Assembly: GCA_024291935.2 (NCBI GenBank)
Contig: CM044322.1
Coordinates: forward strand, 28,395,405 to 28,459,404
Length of the DNA stretch: 64,000 nt
DNA from: Okapia johnstoni
Taxonomy: Eukaryota; Chordata; Mammalia; Artiodactyla; Giraffidae
Direction of reading: 5' to 3'
How positions within the stretch are numbered: position 1 is the first letter of the stretch; every line of letters starts with the position of its first letter. A model generated the notes under the pieces. The model saw only the letters and a list, made by a program, of their open reading frames with translations, was not told the origin of the DNA and did not search any database. Position numbers and translations under genes: made by a program. Of this stretch, positions 43,075 through 53,200 are shown piece after piece.

Positions 43075-45300
43075 GGCTCAGCCCAGCTCCAGCCCCCAGG
43101 TGTCTCAGGGCTCCTGTTTCTAAGGGAGGAGTTGGGTCTCTCTTTACAGGTTTGCAGGCAGGGCTGTAGCCGAAGGGCCCAGGAGTACCAGAGGCCTGGG
43201 AGCTTCTGCCCATCCCAGCAGCATCACCTGAGTTGGGGAGACAGGCATTATCACCTGGAGAGAGACTCTCCCTCTGATGGGTCTCCTGTGAAACAGATAC
43301 ACCTGTCAGGAGGGGCTAAACAAAGATGGGGGCCTCTCCCCCAAAAATGACCCTTTCAGAGACAGGTGAGGCCAGGGGGACAGGGCTGCTTGCCATCCTG
43401 ACCCCCAGTGGCCCAGGGCACATGAAGAGATACAAGGGCAACCCTGCCCACTTCCTCACTGCCAAACCCTGGTGCCTAGCTTGCCCCAATCTGACCATCA
43501 GGCACAGAGTAGCAGGTCAGCACTTCAGCGAGGAGGGTCCCCCCACCTTTCAAGGAGGACATTGGGTGCTGCCTGGCTGGCCTACTTGGAGCCTGGAACC
43601 CGGGCGACCCAGGGTGAGGACGTAGCAAGGATGTGCTGACACACCCTGAGATGACTGCCGACCTCCCTAATTTGGCTATCATTGCTGAGAATCTGCTCCT
43701 CTTCCGGTGTGCATGGGGCTTCCTAAAGGCCAGAGCTGGGTCTATGCAGCCCAGATCCTGGTGTCCAGCTGGGACCTGGCACAGACCAGGAGCCCAGGGC
43801 AGGGCAGAAAAGAGGAGAAGGGGATAAATGAATAAATCGATAAAGAAGTGAAGCACACCTGGGCTCTTGGTGGGGACACAGCTCTGCTCACAGGACTGCT
43901 ACACTTTTATCCCAGTGCCTCTCCCAGCTGCTTGCAGCCTGCCCTCTGCCCCCACTACCCCCTCAGGGTGGACAGGAGCTCAGAAGTCCATGGCAGTGAG
44001 TGGGTATCAGGGAGGCAGAGAGCTCCCTTGGCAGAGGCCTCCGCATCCTGTCCCCCCTGCCATCGAGAGATTCCACAACACGGTGGCTCTGGCTCCTCGG
44101 GAGGTCCGCATTCCCAAGGGGCAAGGAATGCTGGGGAGACTCTTGGAGGCTTCCTCCTCTGGGTCTGAGGGATGGAGCTTGGAGGGTCTCTGGGCTGTAA
44201 CTCCTGGGGTCCTGAGCCTGGATGGCCCACAGCTTTGCTCACCAGGTGGTTTTCCAGTTTTCAGGCCTGGCCAGTGTATCATGCCAAGTCCCAGATGATA
44301 AACGCTCCAGGAGGAACGTGTCCTGTGCCTTTGTGCTGTTGGTCCCAGGGCTTACTTCCGTCTCAGAAGGGCTGCTGCACCCTGGAGAGACGAGAGGTGG
44401 GGTGTGGAGCAATACACGTGGCACCTGGGTGCCCGATGCCCAGAGACCCCCGAGGTACCATGGCCTCCCGTGCTGCATTCCTGGGTTCGGAAACTGTGAC
44501 ATTTCCTGTTGTTCCTCCTTCCTTGGTGGACAAGGGGCTCCCTGCCGCTGTTAGTCTCTGCATGGCCTTTCCTTTCTGCCTTCAATACCCAGGAAATGAA
44601 ATCCTCCTCTTTTTGACATAGTAACTCAATTTTGGGTTCTGGACTTCCAGCCACCCCAGCACTCTCATCCTCCTGAGGACCAGGGGCAGGTTGGAGGCAG
44701 CAGCAGCCATCTTGGGCCTCTGTGTTCCCCCTCTCTATGGGGGTGGGGGGCCCTGTGGAATACAGTGAGGTAGCAAGAGGGGGCGCCCCTCTTCCCAAAC
44801 CCCAGGTGGGCTGCTGGCTGTCGCTTCCTTCTCCAGCCGTGTCTGGGGCCTGGAGCCGCCAGAAACCGCAGACTCTCCGCCGGGGGTCAGGGGACACCAA
44901 GGTGGGACTCCGCTGTCCTGCTTGCCTTGGCTCCACCTCTCAGCCTCCGTGCTAAGGACCCTCGCTGGTAAAACTGAGAGGTACTGGAAGGCGTCGCAAG
45001 GCTGTCGCGAGGAATAAGACAAATTCACAAGGCACCTAGCAAACTGCTGTTGTTTCTTTCAGGTCTATTTTACCCAAAGTTTGGGAGTTAAAGCAGATGT
45101 TTAGCTGGCATGATAATGGACAGTACTTTATGATGAAAGCCAGCACGGACGTGTAACTCAGAAAACGCTGAACTGTCATGGACTTTCAAGATACGTTTTA
45201 TCTTGGTCTTGTTAGACCACGGAAAAGCTAGGCCTTCGGGCTCCTTCGGCCTCCTCCACCAGATGGGACCCCACTGGGATCCTAGGACCCTGGCCGCTCC
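43075..45300. other. Intergenic DNA, TNFRSF14 remnant to PRXL2B
   Basis: No gene found. Poly(A)-signal-like AATAAA at 43831-43836. A GCAAGAGGGGGCGCC element near 44772-44786 resembles a CTCF core. Confidence 0.4.
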
Positions 45301-46190
45301 GCCCCTTATCTTCCCGCACACCAGGATTGAGACCGCTGCTCCCGGCAGGGCGCTTCACTCTGCCCCGGCGCGCCGCGTGCCTGCGGCCGGGTTGCCAAGC
45401 TCCACCCGCTACCAGCGGCACCTTTGGCTGGCGGGCTCACGCATATATAAAATCTAAGCACTAACAAGTACTGAGCAGGCCCGACCCTGCTTAGCATCCG
45501 AGATCAGACAAGATCGGGCGCGTTCAGGGTGGTAAGGCCGTAGACACAACACACAGGGGCTATTTTGCATACGAGCCCCTGCAGTAGGCGGGGCCAGGGC
45601 GGAGCCGGGCCAGGGCGGAGCGGGGTCACCGCACTCCCAAAGTGGGGCGGGGCGACGTCTGGGGCGTGCCCGAGGCGGAGGCGAGTTACGCGCTGGACTG
45701 GAGGCTGAGAGGGCTGTAGGGGACCTGGGCTCGCGGCTGAGATCTGGGGCGGCCGGCGCCATGAGCACCGTGGACCTTGCCCGCGTTGGAGCGTGTGTCC
45801 TGAAGCACGCGGTCACCGGGGAGGTGAGGCCGGTCGGGCTCGGGGCGGTGGGTGCGCCCCGGCACCTGGCAGCGGCATCCAAGTCTCGCGTCTGGGCGGG
45901 GGACGGTGGGGGTGGGGAACTGGCTGGACGTGAGCGGCCCCGGAGCGGGGTTCGGGGTGTGGACGTGCTTGCGGGCCGTGGTCTAGCGGCGCGCCTTACC
46001 CGCCCACACGCAGGCCGTAGAGCTGCGGAGCCTGTGGCAGGAGCAGGCGTGCGTGGTGGCCGGCTTGCGGCGCTTCGGCTGCATGGTCTGTCGCTGGATC
46101 GCCCGGGACCTCAGCAACCTCAAGGGGCTCCTGGACCAGCACGGCGTGCGCCTGGTGGGCGTGGGGCCGGAGGCCCTGGGCCTGCAGGAG
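45300..46190. promoter_or_regulatory. PRXL2B: CpG island and promoter of PRXL2B
   Basis: High GC and CpG from about 45.30 kb into exon 2. Two direct copies of GGCCAGGGCGGAGC lie near 45590-45622 and several GGGGCGGGGC Sp1-type boxes are present. TATATAAAATC at 45444-45454 is TATA-like but sits 310 bp upstream of the ATG, so the GC-box region nearer the ATG is the more likely initiation zone. Confidence 0.6.
45466..45545 (-). pseudogene. Truncated 5S rRNA-derived sequence
   Basis: The minus strand from 45545 reads GTCTACGGCC, then ACCACCCTGAACGCGCCC, GATCTTGTCTGATCTCGG, TGCTAAGCAGGGTCGGGCC and CAGTACTTG. It matches about the first 80 nt of vertebrate 5S rRNA with a handful of substitutions; the last 40 nt are missing. 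It keeps the box A / intermediate element but only the beginning of box C, and a TTTT run lies about 15 nt past the break. It lies 216 bp upstream of the PRXL2B start codon, antisense to it. Most likely a retrotransposed pseudogene. Confidence 0.85.
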
Positions 46191-48670
46191 TTCCTGGATG
46201 GTGGCTACTTCGCGGGAGGTGCTTGCGCTCCCCACTCTCCTCCCCCAGCACCCGCCCTGAGGCTCAACTGCCCAACCCCTCTGAGACCCCTCTCCTCCTT
46301 AGACTCAGGGCATTCGCCTTCCTCCTCCTCCAGCTCTGACCCTTCTCTCTGCAGGAGCGTCTTTGACATGCTCCTGTGTCCTCTCCCCTCCCCTCCTACT
46401 TCCTCCCTTTCCCCTCCCCTGCCTCCTCCAGCTGTGGCCCCTACCTGCCTGCCCAGCCGTGATGTTCCTCCCACTGTGGAGGGCTCAGTGGTGACTCTGG
46501 CCTGGAATCAAGACCAAAAGTCTTTACTGTGTCCTCTGCCAGCCTCCCACCTCCCCAGGAGCCTGATCCTGAACTTCTCAGATGTTTCCCCACACGACCA
46601 GCAGGAGTGGCTGAGCCTAGAGCCCAGACTGCACCGGCTCCCACCCCACCCCACTGGCCTACCTCTCTCTCCAACCTGTGATGTGCCCTCACAGAGTCCT
46701 GCTCCTCCCTTTTCCCCCTGTCCCCTTCTGGGCCTCTGCCCTTCCTCTTAACAGTGGGGGCACTCAGCCCTGTTCTACCTCTCCTGGTCATGGGTGGCTG
46801 AGCTGGGCACCAAGTGTGGACAGAGGGCGGGATGCAGGAGGATGAGCCCTGGGGTGTGGGGTTGGGGGGAGGGAGGACAGGCCAGGGGCACACAACTGTG
46901 GTCTCTGCTTTCCAGAGCTCTACCTGGATGAGAGCAAGCAGTTTTACAAGGAGCTGGGCTTCAAGCGGTGAGCTGGGAGCTCCGGGCTTCACTGCTCCCC
47001 TCTTCTTCTGCCTTCCCCCCTTCTCCTTGGCTAAGTGGACTCTGGGGGCATCCACTGCTCCAGTCAGCCCTTCCAGGCTCTCTTTTGGGTGCCTGTGACT
47101 GTTATGGGCTATAGGTTAGGCTTTCACCCAGGACTTCTCCCTGGCTGGCTGCAGTGGGGGCCTGGGCCTAGGGCACCAGTCAGGGGCCCCTCAACCACCT
47201 TGGGTGCCTTGCCACAGGCTGGCTGCCTTGTCTGATTGGCGGTGCCAGCTGAGCCAGATCCCCGGACTCACCCCGTCCACACTGCCCACACCCTCTGTGA
47301 GGCCCCAGGCCTGCCAGCCTGTGGCTCTGGCAGCTGCTCCTGGGGCTGGGCCAGTTACTGGCCTGACTGTCCCGTGTCCCCTGAGTCCCTGGCGAGTTGT
47401 GGTGGGGCTTGCCTGTGGGAACTGGTGGGTGTGTCTTGTGGAGTCGGGGTCGGGGGCAGGCTCTGGGGCCCAGTCTTTGGTGCAGAGTCGGAGCCCGCAC
47501 GAGCCAGCTGTGTCTTGGCAGGTACAACAGCTTGAGCATCCTGCCGGCTGCCCTGGGGAAGCCTGTTCGCGATGTGGCCGCCAAGGTTTGTGAGGGCCAG
47601 GGTTGTCTGGGGCTGGGGTGCAGGGCTTCTGTCAGGGCTTACCTGGGCTGCTCCCCTCCTCCAGGCCAAGGCTGTCGGCATCCAGGGGAATTTGTCCGGG
47701 GATCTGCTGCAGAGCGGAGGGCTGCTGGTGGTTGCCAAAGGTGGGCTAGGGCACGGGTGTCAGCGGTCAGTGTGTGGTCACGGGGTGGGGGTCGGGGAGC
47801 CACCTGCTTAGGTGGGAAGGTCTTGCTGAACTTGACTCTGCCCTAACCCTTCCTCCCTCCCTCCCTCTGGCTTGTTAATCACAGTTTCCCTCTTTGCAGT
47901 GTGGCCCAGCTCTAAGTGTCCTCTTAGCTGGGCAGGGTGTGGCCAGAGCAGCTCATGCATCTCCGTAACAAGGTGGGGTGTGGCTGCACAGGGGCACCCT
48001 GACCACTCCACCCCTGCCCCCACCTGCTGCAGGTGGTGATAAAGTGCTGCTACACTTTGTCCAGAAGTCCCCAGGTGACTACACCCCCCCAGAGAGCATC
48101 CTGCAGGCCCTGGGCATATCTGCAGAGGTTGGCCCCAGCGAGCCACCTCAGGTGAGCCCAGGCCTAGGGTGGGCACTGCACTAAGAATGCCTCCCCCCAA
48201 ACTCCCCAGAGTTGCATGCTTGATGTGTCCAGACTTTGAGCTGGACCTGGATGGCTTTAGGTGATTCTGTGCCCACGGCAGCTCCAGGATGATACTGTCG
48301 CCTGCCCCACTTTGTGGTGACGGGCTAGGGGCAGGGTGGCCGTATAGGCGGGCACAGCAGGGCCTCTCTGGAGACAGGGGGTCACTCAGGGCTTGCAGAG
48401 AAGAGGAGTGGCCTGTCCTCTCAGCCTAGCAGGGCTGGGGTTGTCCCAGGTGACTGTAGCCCATATTAGCATGGTTCTGGTGGCCGACCTTCTTGCCCCA
48501 CGTGGAGGGGACTGTCCAGCACGCTCCTCCTCCTACTTGGGCCTTAGATCCCCCTGGAGGGTCTATGGCCCTGGAGGGTGGGATGAGTGGCTCTTGGCCC
48601 CAGGGGCATGGCCGGCCTGATAGGGCCCCTGCTGCCTCCACAGTGCGATGAAGAGGCATGCTCGAGGTGA
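45761..48670 (+). CDS. PRXL2B: Prostamide/prostaglandin F synthase (peroxiredoxin-like 2B)
   Basis: Seven coding exons: 45761-45823, 46014-46218, 46916-46967, 47522-47585, 47665-47740, 48033-48151 and 48644-48670. All introns are GT-AG and every phase matches. The product is 201 residues, about the size of mammalian PRXL2B (formerly FAM213B). It has the thioredoxin-like PRXL2 fold with the redox pair CMVC at residues 44-47 ([12 protein letters not shown]). Later family landmarks are [21 protein letters not shown] and [17 protein letters not shown]. Known role: an NADPH-dependent cytosolic enzyme that reduces prostaglandin H2 and prostamide H2 to their F2-alpha forms. The start follows GGCGCC and opens [11 protein letters not shown]. 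The C-terminus here ends CDEEACSR, a few residues longer than the human end as I recall it. The gene is convergent with MMEL1. Confidence 0.95.
46219..46915 (+). other. PRXL2B: PRXL2B intron 2, pyrimidine-rich
   Basis: C/T-rich intron (CTCCTCC and CCCCTCCC runs, 46.23-46.75 kb). The exon-2 reading frame stays open for about 175 codons into it, but no splice or homology evidence supports a coding extension. Confidence 0.7.
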
Positions 48671-48768
48671 AGGTCCCAGCAGGTGTCGCCTGCCCCCGGC
48701 ACACTGGGAGCTGGATATGAGCAGACTCCAGAATCTCTGAGTGGCCTGGTGTGTGAGCAGTGATGAGC

Positions 48769-48774
48769 ATTAAA
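48769..48774 (+). terminator. PRXL2B: PRXL2B polyadenylation signal
   Basis: ATTAAA 99 bp after the stop codon, followed within 30 bp by a T-rich stretch. It gives a short 3'UTR. Confidence 0.7.
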
Positions 48775-48789
48775 CTGTGGTTTCCAGGC

Positions 48790-49780
48790 AGCGTTTCTTC
48801 ATTGCCTCTGAATCTTGCGCTCAGCAGCCAGGGCCTTGATCACTGTTGGTTTCATCTGGGCCGGCGGGTGGTAGTGCGTCCCGAGGCTTCACTTTCCCCG
48901 CTAGGAGAGTCACTTTCCCTGGTGGGTTGGTGGTGGTGGACACACCCCTGGCAGTTTCTCTGGAGACCCTGGGCCTTTGGTGCCTTCAGGGGTCTGCAAA
49001 CAGGCCCAGGGTGTGGGAGATGAGCGTGGGGTGGGCTCCATCTGATAGGAAACACCCCAGGTGGGAGCCCAGCCTGGGGGCTCGGGGTCAGAGTTCACGT
49101 CTGGTGGGAGCTAGTTGGGTTCTAGGGAGCACTGCTGGACAGCTGGGGACTTGCAGGGAAGCCCTCCTGGGGGAGGGGCTTGCCTAGGGAAGGTCCAGCT
49201 CCCTGAGGCCCCGTCATGTGGGGGTGACCAGCACCTCAAAGTTGACAGGTACACAGCAGAATTCCTGTCCTGCCTGGCTTCAGGGGCTCTCATCTGAGTC
49301 CAGATGAGTTTCTCAGCAGCGCCCCCCGCCCCATGTCCCCCTGTTCTGAGCCTGGCCTTGTTCTCCCTGCCCACCCAACCCCCTCACCCAGCCTCTCTGT
49401 GGTCATTTAAAACTCAGGGCACGTGACAAGCTTTAACCTCTCACTGGCTTCCAGTTACACAAAACCCCACATCCAGATAGTGGGGTGCAACTTGCATCCC
49501 CTCTGCCCCATCCCCCACCTTAGTTCCTTACTGAGTCAGGAGCCCCTCGTCTGTCTGAAGCCTCAGCATGGGGTGGGCATTTGGGGGCATCGTGGCCACT
49601 GCTCTGTGTCCAGCACAAGGACCCTGGGGGTCTGTCAGGAGTGCCCTGCCATGTTCCCACTCGGCCTCCAGCTGTCAGTGGCAGCTGCAGCGGGAGAGGG
49701 GGCACTTTCTCAGGTACTGTCACCCTGACGGCTCACCCAGGGCCCTGCTACACAGACAAGGCAGCCGCTTCTTTAAAGCG
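48790..49780. other. Intergenic DNA between convergent PRXL2B and MMEL1
   Basis: About 1 kb of unique GC-rich sequence. I see no gene, repeat or RNA in it. Confidence 0.6.
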
Positions 49781-49786
49781 TTTACT
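49781..49786 (-). terminator. MMEL1: Possible MMEL1 poly(A) signal (variant AGTAAA)
   Basis: AGTAAA on the minus strand, about 320 bp beyond the MMEL1 stop. No AATAAA or ATTAAA occurs nearby, so this variant hexamer is the best candidate. Confidence 0.35.
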
Positions 49787-49859
49787 TAGCTGAAGTCTGA
49801 AGCTCGTGGACATCTGAGGAGGACGCGCTTTGGAGAGCGGGCGGAAGACGAATAACCGT

Positions 49860-50270
49860 GTCTACAGGGCTGCGGTGGACGGTGTAGACCCTCGTGGGCG
49901 GGCGCCGGGGCGGCGCCGGGCCGGGCGGCGCTCACCTCCGCTTGTCTGAAGCGCCAGCCGGGGTCCAGGCCAGGTGCGGAGGCCGGGCGCGGCGCGGGTG
50001 GGTCGGCTGCTGGCTGCGGGGTCCCCGTCGGCGGCACTGTCTCCGCGCGGATGGGACGCCTCGGGGCGGCTGGTGGGCGTGGGCCGCGCAGCGCGGCTCG
50101 GCCTTGGCTACCAGACGCGGCATCGCACCTTTGGGTGCATGGGGGAGCCCTTCCTGCAGTGGAACGCGTCTGCGAAGGCACCCAGGTTCTGCAGCGAGCC
50201 CAGCACCCTGCGGGTGGACGGAGGGGCCTGAGACATTGCCGACCTGGGCGCGGGGGCGGGGACGCCAGGG
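49860..50270. other. MMEL1: CpG-rich block over the MMEL1 last exon and 3' flank
   Basis: Dense CpG covers the terminal exon and 3'UTR rather than a start. GC-rich gene ends in subtelomere-like regions often look like this. I see no promoter motif here. Confidence 0.5.
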
Positions 50271-53200
50271 CCACTTGCCTGTACTTCAGGGGACTGTGGA
50301 CGTCAGTCTTGATGGACTGGATGGCGAACTCTGGCCGGTAGGATCCGCACCACACCTGTGGGCGCATGAGGGGCGTGGCTGTGGAACTGGGGAAGGGTCG
50401 GGGGTGGGATGCAGGGGTAAGGAGGACCAGAGGGGATGCCCCCCACCACGCCCCCAACAAGGGCCTGTGGAGGCGGGGCTCCCTTAGGGCTGTGGCGGTG
50501 CGGGAGTGTGGTCTCCTTCCTCTAGGCACAGAGGAGTTCCGCCAGGACCCCTTGCTCCTTGGGTGGGGAGAGGGAAGGCAGCCGGTTGCCCCCTCCTTCC
50601 ACAGCTACATCTGTATCTTCCCCAGCCCCAGCTCCCTGCCATCCTTTCCCTCCATGAAGCCCTCTTGGCCCATTAGTTCTGGTTCTTCCTGGCTTGCCAG
50701 CCCACAGTGTCCCTGGAGGCACCCTGTAGTGAGGGCTCACCAAGGATAGGAGGTGGGAGCCAGTTCCCAGCGGTGAGTGTGGGGGCAAGTGGGGAGGATG
50801 GGGGTGGGGAACTGACTCCTACCTGTGCGTAGTTGATGAAGAACAGTTGCTGGTAGGTCATTTCCAGGCCTGGCAGCTGCTGGTCCTTGCCGCCTTCTGC
50901 CACCCACTTCAGGTAAGCCTGCAGGCACCAAACGGGTGCTGGGCCAGGGCCTGCCCTCCCGGGGCAGCACCAGCCTGGTCAGGACTCCTGATCCTTGGCT
51001 TGGGGCAGGATGGAGGTCTGGCTCCCAGGCCTCCCCTGGTGGGGGTCCTGCCTCTGCAGCGTGGAGCTTCTGAGCACCCCAGGGACCATCTGAGCACAGA
51101 GCCTGGCTTGGCTCTGTGGGGGCTCACTGCCCGGGCAGCCTGCCCCACAAATGAGCTCCTGACACCCAGTGCCCAAGGCCATCAGTGCAGGGATGTTGCT
51201 GAGGCTGGAAGGTGTGCAGTGACTGTCACTGTCTTATTTAGCAATGGACAGTGGTCTCCCCAGAGTGCAGAGGCCTCAGCTAAGGTTGGAGTCAAGTGAG
51301 GGCCAAGTGACTAAGGTACTTGCCCACCTGTGGCCAGCAGGCTCCCCCAAGGCTCTGTTGCCTCCCCGTCAGATAAAGAAGGGTCCCAGGATACACCTGG
51401 GCTTCGGCAGGGGACAGTCCCTGCCACACTGAGGGGCCTGTCCCCACCTGGGCCTGACCACTCCTTTCTCCCACCTCCTCTGGGGGGCCCTACTTGGACC
51501 CACCTTGTATGCCTGCTGCACCCCTCCATTGTCAGCGATGTTTTCCCCGAGTGTGCTGAAGCCATTCACCTACAGGTGGGAGACAGGATCGGGGGGAGCG
51601 CCTGGGCTGCCCTCCTCCGCCCTCCCCCAGGCCAGGGCTGCAGCGTGGTCCGGGGGTGGCCGCTCACATTCTGGTCATCAGCCAGGTCCCAGGAATAATT
51701 GCCATACTGGTAGACCATGCACTCTGACTGCTCCCGGAAGTGCTGGGCGGAGAAGTTGCTCCACCAGTCCAGCATGTTCCCGTTCTTGTCGAAGTTCCGG
51801 CCTGAACGGGGAGGTTAAGGGAGGGGTAGGCTACCCATGATCCCCAGCCTGCCCAGTGCCAGCCTCTCCCCCACGTCCTCCTGGAACCCCCGTGTCTGGA
51901 GCTCACATGAGCAGAGAATAGGCCCCGGGTCGGGGCTGTTCAGGCCCTGGGGGACAGAAGGCTTCAGTGGTGTCCACGCCACCCCCAAGGTCAGGGCCTG
52001 GGGTCTCTCACGTCACTGTGGACTAGTGACCGTTGCTGTGATGTCCAAACTCTCCAAACCCTGGGGGCCCGGGGCTGCCCTCAGAAGGTCTGGGTGGGCT
52101 GGCCCTAGGGGAAGGCCAGCCTCCCTGGGTGGCAGCTTGAGGCCCCTGGAAGCAGGTAGGCGGTGTCCCCCAGGTAGCAGTGGGAGGAGTGAGTGTGTGA
52201 CTGGAGGTGCGGCTCGGAGCCCTGAGCAGCCCCCCACCATTGTCGTCAAAGCCGTGGGTGATCTCGTGCCCGATCACCATCCCGATGCCCCCGAAGTTCA
52301 AGGCCTGCGGCTGCTCCTTGCTGAAAAACGGGGGCTGGAGGATTCCGGCGGGGAACACTGCGGGGGTGGAGGTGGGGGCAGATAGAGTAAGCTGTAGGTG
52401 AGCACGGGCTCACCCATGCTCAGAGCCGGGCTCTGGGCCGGCACATCGAGGGGTCCTGCCATTTAACCCCACGGCCAGGGAGGTAGAGGTTATGACCCCC
52501 GCCCCCATTTTACAGAGGAGAAAAACCAAGGCTCAGAAGGTGGGAGGGCAGGACTAGAGGAGTGGGGTGGGGAGGGAACGTACCAATCTGGTTTCGGTTT
52601 GGAGAGTAGAAGGCGTTCACCACGGCGGCCCCGATGATCCAGCTGTGGAAGACAGGTGCGTCGTTCAGAGCCCAGCTCTCCTGGGCCTTCCCTCCAGGAC
52701 CCTCTACTTGGCTGACCAGAGCCCACTCTGATGCATGCCCAGCGGTCATGTCACTGGGCCAGCACTGCCAACGGCCAGGGGTGGGTCTGGGCCAGTCTGA
52801 AGGCTTGGTTTCTCCCTGGGGCCCCACAGACAGAGGACAGACACAGGGGGCTCAGGGTCAGACCACTGTCCTCCCCAGCTGGCCTGGCGCCTGGGCCATC
52901 CCCCACCCCACCCCATCCCCACTCACAGGTTCTGGTCCACCTTCTCCCTAAGCTTCTTGAGGCTCCGCTGGGCGCCAGCCTTCAGATTCTGCAGTCCGTT
53001 CTCAAAGTACAGATGCTCCGAGAAGTTCACCTATAGGAGAGAGGTGGTCATTTCTGGACATGCGTGCGGGGTCCTCCAGGGGCTGGCGGGGAAGGGAGGT
53101 CAAAGATGGCTGCAGGGCCTCAGGACTCGCCAGGCAGTCCTGCACGTGGCCCACAGGCTCTGGGTGCAGGTGGACTAAGGGCCAACCCTGGCTGTGTGTT

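Noticed and set aside
46053..46751. 232-codon frame extending PRXL2B exon 2
   Set aside because: It reads through a good donor at 46219 into a pyrimidine-rich intron; the next exon in correct phase is at 46916.
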